The notes under the pieces are model-generated. The model was not told where the DNA came from. It did not search any database and was given only the letters and a program-made list of their open reading frames with translations. DNA of 64,000 bases from Kutzneria sp044547355 (GTDB taxonomy: Bacteria; Actinomycetota; Actinomycetes; Mycobacteriales; Pseudonocardiaceae), in the NCBI RefSeq assembly GCF_044547355.1, contig NZ_JBIUAG010000004.1, positions 248,001 to 312,000 on the forward strand, written 5' to 3'. Both the position numbers and the translations under genes were made by a program. Positions within the stretch are counted from its first letter, which is position 1, and each line of letters begins with the position of its first letter. Shown one piece after another: positions 7,527 through 14,514 of this stretch.

Positions 7527-9018
7527 GATCGTCGGACGGGTGCTGTCGACGCTGCCGGCGGACGACGACCATCCCTACCGGATCGGGCCGTGGCGGCCGC
7601 AGCACACCGAGTGGCGGGCCGAGGACCTGGAGGTCGTCGGCGAGCTGCCGACCGATCTGGACGGCCTGTACCTGCGCAACACCGAGAACCCGGTGCATCC
7701 GGCGATCGAGCGCTACCACCCGTTCGACGGCGACGCCATGATCCACATGGTCGGCTTTCGCGACGGCAAGGCCTTCTACCGCAACCGTTTCGTCCGCACC
7801 GACGGCTTCCTGGCCGAGGCCGAGGCGGGCGAGCCGCTGTGGGCCGGCATCGCCGAGCGGGCCAGTCAGTCCACACGGGACGGTTGGGGCGCGCGGGGCC
7901 GGATGAAGGACTCGTCCAGCACGGACATCGTGGTGCACAACGGAGTCGCGCTGAGCAGCTTCTACCAATGTGGAGATCTGTACCGGCTCGACCCGTTGTC
8001 GCTGGAGACTCTCGGCAAGTCCCCGTGGACGCCCGAGTGCGGGGTTTCGGCCCACACCAAGGTGGACGACCACACCGGCGAGCTGCTGTTCTTCAACTAC
8101 AGCACTTCCGAGCCCTATCTGCACTACGGCGTGGTGGACGCCAACGACTCCCTGGTGCACTACGTCGACGTGCCGCTGCCCGGGCCGCGCCTGCCGCACG
8201 ACATGGCGTTCACCGAGAACTACGCGATTGTCAACGACTGCCCCATGTTCTGGGACGCCGGCCTGATGGCGAAGGGCGTGCACGTGCCGCGCTTCCACCG
8301 GGACATGCCGCTGCGGCTGGGAGTTCTGCCCCGGCGCGGCGGCAGCGACGAGGTGTTGTGGTTCGATGCCGAGCCCACGTACGTGCTGCACTGGGTCAAC
8401 GCGTACGAGGAGGGCGACGAGATCGTCCTCGACGGCTTCTTCCAGCACGACCCGATGCCCGCCGACAACGGTCAACCCGGCTCTGTGCAGTATCAACACT
8501 CGACCCTGCAAGCAGGTCTTCGGGGAATCTTCCGCTTCCTGGCCCTGGATCGGCTGCAGACCCGCCTGCACCGCTGGCGGCTCAACCTGGCCACCGGGCA
8601 GTGCAAGGAGGAGCAGCTCACCGACTCGATCACCGAGTTCGGCATGATCAACTCCGGGGTCGGCGGCCGGCCCTACCGCTACGCCTACGCCGCCACCGGC
8701 AAGCCCGGCTGGTTCCTGTTCGACGGCCTGGTCAAGCACGACCTCGTGACCGGCGGCGAGGAGCGCTACTCCTTCGGCGACGGCGTCTACGGCAGCGAGA
8801 CCGCTGTCGCCCCCCGCGTCGGCTCCACCGGGGAGGACGACGGCTACCTCGTCACCCTCACCACCGACATGGTCAACGACCGCTCCGAGTGCCTGGTCTT
8901 CGACGCTCAGCGGGTGTCCGACGGCCCCGTCGCCCGGGTTCGGTTGCCGGAACGGGTTTCCAGCGGCACCCACTCCACCTGGGCCCCCGGTTCGTCGTTG
9001 CCAGGCTGGCGTGCTTGA
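7516..9018 (+). CDS. Carotenoid cleavage oxygenase family protein
   Basis: The product has 500 residues and belongs to the RPE65/CCO family of non-haem Fe(II) dioxygenases, which split carbon-carbon double bonds of carotenoids, apocarotenoids or stilbenes. The four iron-binding histidines can be placed in VSAHTKVDD, LPHDMAFTENY, YVLHWVNAYEEGDEIV and, near the C-terminus, SSGTHSTWAPG. The N-terminal LYLRNTENPVHPAIERYHPFDGDAMIH is typical. The ATG at 7516 overlaps the thiolase end by 11 bases, and the stop overlaps the HxlR start by 8, so the three are translationally coupled. The C-terminus is slightly short after the last histidine compared with many homologues. Confidence 0.92.
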   Translation: MDVEIVGRVLSTLPADDDHPYRIGPWRPQHTEWRAEDLEVVGELPTDLDGLYLRNTENPVHPAIERYHPFDGDAMIHMVGFRDGKAFYRNRFVRTDGFLAEAEAGEPLWAGIAERASQSTRDGWGARGRMKDSSSTDIVVHNGVALSSFYQCGDLYRLDPLSLETLGKSPWTPECGVSAHTKVDDHTGELLFFNYSTSEPYLHYGVVDANDSLVHYVDVPLPGPRLPHDMAFTENYAIVNDCPMFWDAGLMAKGVHVPRFHRDMPLRLGVLPRRGGSDEVLWFDAEPTYVLHWVNAYEEGDEIVLDGFFQHDPMPADNGQPGSVQYQHSTLQAGLRGIFRFLALDRLQTRLHRWRLNLATGQCKEEQLTDSITEFGMINSGVGGRPYRYAYAATGKPGWFLFDGLVKHDLVTGGEERYSFGDGVYGSETAVAPRVGSTGEDDGYLVTLTTDMVNDRSECLVFDAQRVSDGPVARVRLPERVSSGTHSTWAPGSSLPGWRA

Positions 9019-9883
9019 GGCCACCGAGCTCCCGGCCGGCCAGGGTAACGCCATCGGCGTTACCCTGGGGCTGCTCGGCGACGAGTGGTCCCTGCTCATC
9101 CTGCGGGAGGCGCTGCTCGGCGCGAGCCGGTTCGTGGACTGGCGGGCCCGGCTGCCCATCTCCAACGCGGTGCTCACCGCCCGCCTGAACCGGCTCACCG
9201 AGGCCGGCCTTTTCGTGCGCGGCAACGGTTATCGGCTCACCGAGCGCGGCGCGGACGTGTGGGCGATCCTGCTCAGCATCTGGGCCTGGGAGGACCGCTG
9301 GGTGTCCAGCCACGTGGAGCGCCTGCCCGGCCGCGTGCATCGCTTGTGCGGCAAGCCTTTCGACCCCGTGCTGGTCTGTTCCGCCTGCGACACGCCGGTG
9401 TTGGCGAACGACCGCTCGCTGGAGGGCGGCTTCGGCCCCAGCGGCTCGTGGGAACGATGCGTGCCGGCCGCGGCCACCCGGCGGCGATCCGCCGGGGCCG
9501 AAGCCGGCTTCTTCCCCGAAACCAACGCCCTCATCGGCAATCGCTGGTCGGCCGCCCTGGTCGGCGCGGCCTTCCAGGGCGTGCACCGGTTCAGTGACTT
9601 CCAGCGGTGCCTCAACTCCTCGCCCACCATGGTCGCCGACCGGCTGCGGACACTGCACACCCTCGGCGTGCTCACCGACGACTACCGGCTCACCGCCAAG
9701 GGCGTGGCCTTCTTCCCGGTCGTGATGTGCCTGGTCGGCTGGGCCCAGCGCTGGTACCGGGCCGCCGACGGGCCGGCACTGGTGTACCGCCACGCGCCCT
9801 GCGGGGCCGACTTCGTGGCCGCGCTGGACTGCTCCTCGTGCGGGGATCGGTTGGCACGCAAGGATGTTTTGCCTACCAGTTGA
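9011..9883 (+). CDS. Tandem HxlR-type winged-helix regulator
   Basis: The 290-residue protein contains two HxlR winged-helix domains in one chain: residues about 8-100 (GDEWSLLILREALLGASRF, then SNAVLTARLNRLTEAGLF) and about 165-250 (IGNRWSAALVGAAFQGVHRF, then SPTMVADRLRTLHTLGVL). Each is followed by a short cysteine-containing segment, CSACD and CSSCGD, which may bind metal or sense redox state. HxlR proteins normally dimerise; a fused pair would act as a pseudo-dimer. The GTG start at 9011 overlaps the carotenoid oxygenase by 8 bases. It is likely to control its own operon; see the inverted repeat at 9041. The 3' end overlaps the convergent SDR gene by 11 bases. Confidence 0.85.
   Translation: MLEATELPAGQGNAIGVTLGLLGDEWSLLILREALLGASRFVDWRARLPISNAVLTARLNRLTEAGLFVRGNGYRLTERGADVWAILLSIWAWEDRWVSSHVERLPGRVHRLCGKPFDPVLVCSACDTPVLANDRSLEGGFGPSGSWERCVPAAATRRRSAGAEAGFFPETNALIGNRWSAALVGAAFQGVHRFSDFQRCLNSSPTMVADRLRTLHTLGVLTDDYRLTAKGVAFFPVVMCLVGWAQRWYRAADGPALVYRHAPCGADFVAALDCSSCGDRLARKDVLPTS
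9041..9067. promoter_or_regulatory. Perfect inverted repeat inside the start of the HxlR gene; possible operator
   Basis: CAGGGTAACGCC (9041-9052) and its exact complement GGCGTTACCCTG (9056-9067) flank ATC. The repeat lies 30 bases into the HxlR coding sequence. Its GGGTAAC half-site matches the element upstream of the thiolase. It could be an autoregulatory site or an mRNA hairpin limiting translation of the regulator; codon constraints alone do not require such symmetry. Confidence 0.45.
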
Positions 9884-10598
9884 CCGGGCCGTTCTCGTCG
9901 AAGAAGCCGCCGGTCGGGCCGTCCGAGGCCAGCACGGCCAGCTCGATGGCGATCTTCGCGCCCTGGGCCGGCGTGCGCACGCCCCGGTTCCCGTTCAGAT
10001 CGGTGGCGACATAGCCCGGTGTGCAGGCGTTCACCTTGATCTGGGTGTCGGCCAGCTCCCGCGCGTAGTGCACGGTGATTGCGTTCAGTGCCGATTTCGA
10101 GCTGGCGTAAGCCATGTGCAGGCCCAGCGGGCTGTCCGGCGCGGCCAGGTGGGAGACCGACCCCAGCCGGCTCGACACGTTCACGACGCGGGCCGCGTCG
10201 GACTTGCGCAGCAGCGGCAGCATGGCGTTGGTCATCGCCACCACGCCGAACACGTTGGTCTCGTAGACCCGGCGCATGTCGTCCAGCACCGTCATGCTCG
10301 GCGGTGTCTGGAGGTCGTCGGCGATCGCCGCGTTGTTCACCAGCACGTCCAGGCAGCCGAAGTCGGCCGCCACCCGCTCCGCGGCCGCGTCGACCGACGC
10401 CTCCTCGGTCACGTCCAGCTGTAGGAACCGCACGTCCAGGCCGTCGTCGGCCAGCTCCGCCACCGTCTGCGCCCCGCGGCGCAGGTCCCGGGCCGACGCC
10501 AGCACCGTGAACCCCAGCTGCCCCAGCCCGCGGGCGATTTCCCGACCGATTCCCTTGTTGGCGCCCGTCACCAGCGCCAGTCGCCCGTTCCTCGTCAT
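9873..10598 (-). CDS. Short-chain dehydrogenase/reductase (carbonyl reductase-like)
   Basis: The 241-residue protein is a classical NAD(P)-dependent SDR: TGANKGIG at residues 11-18, NNAA near 87 and the catalytic YxxxK in MAYASSKSA. Absence of an acidic residue at the end of the second strand and the ASARD sequence suggest NADPH use. It most resembles small-molecule carbonyl reductases. I chose the ATG at 10598 (MTRNGRLALVTG); an ATG at 10607 in the same frame is an alternative. It sits behind a MerR-type promoter motif (10616-10631) and is convergent with the HxlR gene, so it may reduce aldehydes or ketones as a stress or detoxification enzyme (inference). Confidence 0.9.
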   Translation of the reverse strand: MTRNGRLALVTGANKGIGREIARGLGQLGFTVLASARDLRRGAQTVAELADDGLDVRFLQLDVTEEASVDAAAERVAADFGCLDVLVNNAAIADDLQTPPSMTVLDDMRRVYETNVFGVVAMTNAMLPLLRKSDAARVVNVSSRLGSVSHLAAPDSPLGLHMAYASSKSALNAITVHYARELADTQIKVNACTPGYVATDLNGNRGVRTPAQGAKIAIELAVLASDGPTGGFFDENGPVNW

Positions 10599-10615
10599 GG
10601 ATCTCATCCCATCAC

Positions 10616-10631
10616 CTGGAGTGCGCTCCAG
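10616..10631 (-). promoter_or_regulatory. MerR-type operator upstream of the SDR gene
   Basis: CTGGAG and CTCCAG flank a four-base centre, a dyad typical of MerR-family sites placed in an over-long promoter spacer. On the minus strand TTGCGC precedes it and a weak -10-like stretch follows just before the SDR start. No MerR gene is present in the window, so the regulator would act in trans. Confidence 0.5.
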
Positions 10632-10734
10632 CGCAAGCCCGTTTCACCGGCGGGCACCATGCGGGTGAGCCGAGGTTCCCAGACCGTCCCCCATCGGCTG
10701 TACTGGAGAATCCGACTCGGGGACGGGGAACCTC

Positions 10735-12801
10735 ATGCGGGATGCCGGCCACAGCAACGCTTTCACCGGCTCGGCTCACGGAAGTGTCGTCCAGGCTCGT
10801 GATGTGCGGCAAATAGTGCAGGTGTTCGACGCCGGCCCCGCGCCGGTGGCGCCGGCCCAGCTGCCGCCCGCGCCGCGCCGTTTCACCAGCCGGCAGCGGG
10901 AACTCGAACAGTTGGGCCGTTCTCGGCCCGGTGGGCCGCCGGTTGTCGTGCTGCACGGGGTCGGCGGCGTCGGCAAGACCGCGCTCGCCCTGCGCTGGCT
11001 GCACGACGTCGCCGGGGATTTCCCGGACGGGAGCCTGTTCGTCGACCTCCAGGCCTTCTCCGCCGACGACCCGGTCAGCCCGTCGGACGCCCTGGAGTGG
11101 TTCCTGGTCGCGCTCGGGACCCGGCCCGACCGTGTGCCCGTGGAACTCGCCGCCCGAACCGGTTTGTACCGTTCACTCGTGGCGAGCCGGTCCCTCGTCG
11201 TGCTCATCGACAACGCCCTGTCCGCCGCCCAGGTGCGGCCGCTGCTGCCCGGCGGATCCAGCCTCGCCGTCGTCACCAGCCGGCTGCGGCTGGCCGGGCT
11301 CGGGCTGGACGGGGCGCGGTTCGTCGAGGTCGGCCCGCTGGACGTGGACGCCTCCGTCGAGCTGCTGGCCAAGGTCGTCGACGACGATCGCCCCGCCGCC
11401 GATCCCCGTGCCACCCGGGAACTGGCCCGGCTGTGCGGCGGCCTGCCGATCGCGCTGTCCCTGGTCGGCGCCCGCCTGTCCACCCGTCCTCGCCGACCGC
11501 TGGCCCGGGAGGCGTCGACCCTGCGGGAACAGCGCCTCGCCGCCCTGACCCTGGAGGGGGAGCCTTCCGTGCGGATCCTGTTCGACCTGTCGTACCAGGA
11601 ACTTCCCGCCGCCGCGGCCCGGCTCTACCGGCTCTGTTCCGTGCACCCCGCCGGCGACTTCGACATCTCCGCCGCCGCTGCCTGCGCCGGCCTGCCGGCG
11701 GGGAAGACCGAGGCGTTGCTGGACAACCTCATCGACGCCAACCTCCTGCGCGAGGTCGACGACCGCACCTTCGCCTACCACGACCTGCTTCGCCTGCATG
11801 CCCGGGACCAGCTCACCGACCCCGAACGCACCGATGCCCTGCGCCGCCTCGCCGAGTGGTACCTGGACGCCCTCGTCTCGGCCGACCTCGCCCTGCACCC
11901 CTTCCGCCGCCGCACCGGACCGCGCTACTCCCGTCCACTTTCCTTGTTCCGCAACGACATCGAGGCCCTCGCCTGGCTCACCGCCCACCGCGCCACCCTC
12001 CGCGCCGTCTTCTCCGCCGCCGTCGCCAATGCCTGGGACGACCTCGTCTGGCAGTACAGCGAGGCCTTCTGGGGAATCTTCCTGCACACCAGGAACTACC
12101 AGTCCGTCATCGACGTCTTCGGCGAGGGCGTGCTTGCCGCCCAACGCCTGGCCGACTCTCTCGCCGAGGCCAGACTTCGCTCGCAGCTCGGGTACGCGCA
12201 CGCCAAGCTCGGCGACCACCATGCCGCGATCGAGCAGAACACAGAAGCCTTGCGCCTGGCCGAGATCCTGTCCGACCAGCGCACCATCGCCACCGCGTAT
12301 TCGGCACTCGGCCGGAGCGCTCGCAGCCTCGGCCGGTTTGCCGAGGCCATCGACCACTTCGCGCGGGCTCGGGACATCCAGCAGTCCGTCGGCGAACTCC
12401 GCGGCGTCGCCCTGTGTCGTCGCCGAATCGGGCAGGTCCTCGCCACCCTCGGCCGCCACGACGAGGCCGTCCTCGAATTCCGTGCCGCTGCCGCCATTTT
12501 CGAGTCCCTGCCCGACCGCACCCAGCACTCCCGCACCTTGATGTTCCTCGGCCTCGCCGCCCTCGACTCCAGCGATCCCCGGTCCGCCTCCGCTCCCCTG
12601 ACTCAGGCCCTCACCCTCATGCGGGAGCTGGGTTCCGCCTACTACCAGGCCGAAATCCTCACCGCGCTCGGCGACCTCTTCGTCCGCACCGACGACCTCC
12701 CCTCCGCGCGCCGGTCCTACTCCGAAGCCATCACCCTCTACGACCAGGTCGGCGACCCCAAAGCCGCCGAAGTCCGCTCAAAGCTCACCAGCGCCCGATA
12801 A
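10735..12801 (+). CDS. STAND NTPase: NB-ARC domain with C-terminal TPR repeats
   Basis: The 688-residue protein starts with a short glycine/asparagine motif (residues 6-28, HSNAFTGSAHGSVVQARDV) that recurs at the N-terminus of many actinobacterial STAND proteins. NB-ARC follows: Walker A GVGGVGKTAL near residue 75, Walker B LVVLIDNA near 155, and a winged-helix region with YHDLLRLHARD near 350. Residues about 400-688 contain tetratricopeptide repeats (LGYAHAKLGDHHAAIEQNTEAL, in the usual 34-residue register). There is no BTAD or DNA-binding N-terminus, unlike the two SARP proteins in this window. Such proteins are ATP-driven switches whose oligomerisation is set by TPR ligand binding; the output here is unknown. 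Confidence 0.85.
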   Translation: MRDAGHSNAFTGSAHGSVVQARDVRQIVQVFDAGPAPVAPAQLPPAPRRFTSRQRELEQLGRSRPGGPPVVVLHGVGGVGKTALALRWLHDVAGDFPDGSLFVDLQAFSADDPVSPSDALEWFLVALGTRPDRVPVELAARTGLYRSLVASRSLVVLIDNALSAAQVRPLLPGGSSLAVVTSRLRLAGLGLDGARFVEVGPLDVDASVELLAKVVDDDRPAADPRATRELARLCGGLPIALSLVGARLSTRPRRPLAREASTLREQRLAALTLEGEPSVRILFDLSYQELPAAAARLYRLCSVHPAGDFDISAAAACAGLPAGKTEALLDNLIDANLLREVDDRTFAYHDLLRLHARDQLTDPERTDALRRLAEWYLDALVSADLALHPFRRRTGPRYSRPLSLFRNDIEALAWLTAHRATLRAVFSAAVANAWDDLVWQYSEAFWGIFLHTRNYQSVIDVFGEGVLAAQRLADSLAEARLRSQLGYAHAKLGDHHAAIEQNTEALRLAEILSDQRTIATAYSALGRSARSLGRFAEAIDHFARARDIQQSVGELRGVALCRRRIGQVLATLGRHDEAVLEFRAAAAIFESLPDRTQHSRTLMFLGLAALDSSDPRSASAPLTQALTLMRELGSAYYQAEILTALGDLFVRTDDLPSARRSYSEAITLYDQVGDPKAAEVRSKLTSAR

Positions 12802-13025
12802 GCCGCTCTCGTCGCTACCAGCCAGCCGCCCCCTGCCATCGGCACTGCGACCACACAACACCCTGGCAACCGCTCGAACGTCCGCTCCGCCACGCCCAAC
12901 GGTTGCGCCGAGGGCTCTCGGTGAACCACCACATCGGCAACCTCGCGCCAGCGTTCGTCATCCGCCCATGCCACCACAAGATCCATGCCGGCTGTCGTCA
13001 CGAGACCGACTTCGGCGCCGTTCAC
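12738..13025 (-). CDS. Small hypothetical protein translationally coupled to the transferase-like gene
   Basis: A GTG at 13025 overlaps the stop of the upstream transferase-like gene as GTGA and opens a 95-residue frame ending at 12738. The product has a weakly hydrophobic pattern (LVVAWADDERWREVADVVV; GGGWLVATRAAYRALVSF) and no signal peptide, membrane span or known motif. Its 3' 64 bases overlap the end of the STAND gene on the other strand, which is unusual and lowers confidence. The four-base start/stop overlap is the main evidence that it is translated. Confidence 0.45.
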   Translation of the reverse strand: MNGAEVGLVTTAGMDLVVAWADDERWREVADVVVHREPSAQPLGVAERTFERLPGCCVVAVPMAGGGWLVATRAAYRALVSFERTSAALGSPTWS

Positions 13026-14200
13026 GGCAGGGGCACCGGGTTCGCCGGCAGGGCACGGGCCGGCTCGGGCAGGCCGAGTAGTCCGTACATTGTGGACCGC
13101 AGGATCGCCGCCGCCTGTCCCGGCCGGGCGCTGATCGCCGCCGCCAGCTCGCCGTCCGGTCCCCGGTGTGTCGCCATAGCCTTGGCCAGCTGCGGCCACA
13201 GCTCTCGGTCGTGATCCAGCCGAGGTGCGTTGTGCACCAACACATCCCCGAGGCTTCCCGGCCACAGCGCCGGCGGATCCGTCGCGATGATCGTCGGCGT
13301 GCCGCTCGCCGCCGCGTACATCGTGCACGAGCCGTGGTCGCCGACCACGAGATCGCCGGCGATCACCGCCGCCTGCCAGCCCCGTTCCGGCGGAATCACC
13401 ATCAGCCCGGCGCGGATGCTGTCCCCGAGCCACCCCAGCACCGTGCCACGCCCGTGCGCCGCCGCGATGGTCGGGTGCAACACCGCCGCCACCCGGCACC
13501 CCATGGCCGAAAGCCGTTGGTACAGCTCAAGATGCTGCCCGAACAGGGACTGCGTGCCCCAGGTCGAGCTGATCGTCACCAGGCACTCGTCCGCCCCCAC
13601 CCCCAGCGCCCGGCGATAGTCGGCCCGGAACCGCCGGCTCGCCACCAGCCGATCCAGGCAGATGTCGCCAGCCACCACCGCCGTGGGCACCGCCTCCGGG
13701 CACCTGTCCCGCAGCACCGCCACCTCGCTGTCGTGGCCCACCATCACCGCCGACGGGATCACCCTTCCCCGGTACGTCAACACCTCCCGGTCCAGCCCCG
13801 TCGTCCCCCTCGTCGCCCCGCCCGCCTTGCGGCTCAACCGCCTCGACATCACGCTGCCCGCCCCGTGCGGCAACACCATCACCTTGCCGTGCACGTGCTC
13901 GATCTCCCGATGGCTCGCCGTCAGCACCAGGTCGTACTCGTGGCCCCTCGCCTGCGCCCAGGGCAGCACCAGCCCGCCCAGGCCGTGCACGTACTCGTCC
14001 AGCCCGTGCCACCGCTCCGCCCCCACCGGGACCGTGTAGATCAGCTGTATCCGATGGTCCGCCTCCAGCAGCGGCACCACCTCTTCCAGCCTCGTCCCCG
14101 CCGTCATCGTCGGCACCATCACCAGCACCGACCGACACCCCGCCCTCGTCACCCGAGCCCCCGCCCCCAACCCGATCGGCGCCCGCGTCCCCGTCTCCAT
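13022..14200 (-). CDS. CDP-glycerol glycerophosphotransferase-like / GT-B-like protein
   Basis: The 392-residue protein has the two-lobed layout of GT-B or CDP-glycerol:polyglycerophosphate transferases. The N-terminal lobe holds VLVMVPTMTAGTRLEEV and a histidine-rich VMVLPHGAGS turn. The C-terminal lobe has LGVGADECLVTISSTWGTQS, then AVLHPTIAAAHGR and GDLVVGDHGSCTMYAAASG, the region where the nucleotide-linked donor normally binds. There is no signal peptide or membrane span, so it would be a cytosolic or peripheral enzyme. It may move a glycerol-phosphate or sugar unit onto a polymer or metabolite; this is an inference from fold-level resemblance. It diverges from the SARP gene and is coupled to a small downstream ORF. 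Confidence 0.6.
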   Translation of the reverse strand: METGTRAPIGLGAGARVTRAGCRSVLVMVPTMTAGTRLEEVVPLLEADHRIQLIYTVPVGAERWHGLDEYVHGLGGLVLPWAQARGHEYDLVLTASHREIEHVHGKVMVLPHGAGSVMSRRLSRKAGGATRGTTGLDREVLTYRGRVIPSAVMVGHDSEVAVLRDRCPEAVPTAVVAGDICLDRLVASRRFRADYRRALGVGADECLVTISSTWGTQSLFGQHLELYQRLSAMGCRVAAVLHPTIAAAHGRGTVLGWLGDSIRAGLMVIPPERGWQAAVIAGDLVVGDHGSCTMYAAASGTPTIIATDPPALWPGSLGDVLVHNAPRLDHDRELWPQLAKAMATHRGPDGELAAAISARPGQAAAILRSTMYGLLGLPEPARALPANPVPLP

Positions 14201-14514
14201 CGCCTTTCTCCCCTCGTCGCTTCCCGTGAACCGAGCGTGGGCGACGGCGTTGTCAGATCGCCGGCAGAAATGTCAGGTCGACGAAACCCGCAGCTCGCGG
14301 GCCGGGACTGGCCGACTTGTTCGGGTGATTCGGGGTGAATCCGACGGCCGCGGCGATGATCGAGAACGGATGTGCTGTCAGATCGCTGTCACGGATCTGA
14401 CCGGTGCACGTGCAGCGGCGGGAAGTAGAATTGAGACCGTTATCGAGTCGCAACTGGATAACCGTTCCCGGTCGGGGCACACTCGAAATGACTCGGCGCA
14501 GGGGGTGCGCAAAA
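14201..14514. other. Intergenic region between divergent transferase-like and SARP genes
   Basis: This 314-base spacer has no convincing ORF. It is less GC-rich than its surroundings, especially at 14330-14500. It should hold both divergent promoters. The only clear structure is the TGCACGTGCA palindrome at 14405-14414. A TAGAAT sequence near 14426 could be a -10 box, but no matching -35 is visible at normal spacing. Confidence 0.5.
14404..14415. promoter_or_regulatory. GTGCACGTGCAG element upstream of the SARP gene
   Basis: The 12-mer contains the perfect ten-base palindrome TGCACGTGCA. The same 12-mer in reverse orientation occurs at 17533-17544, on the other side of the SARP gene. It lies about 100 bases upstream of the SARP start and could be an operator; the binding protein is unknown. 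Confidence 0.35.

Noticed and set aside
11173..12528. Minus frame of 451 codons opposite the STAND gene
   Set aside because: Composition is repetitive Gly/Glu/Gln; the plus strand carries NB-ARC and TPR motifs over its full length.
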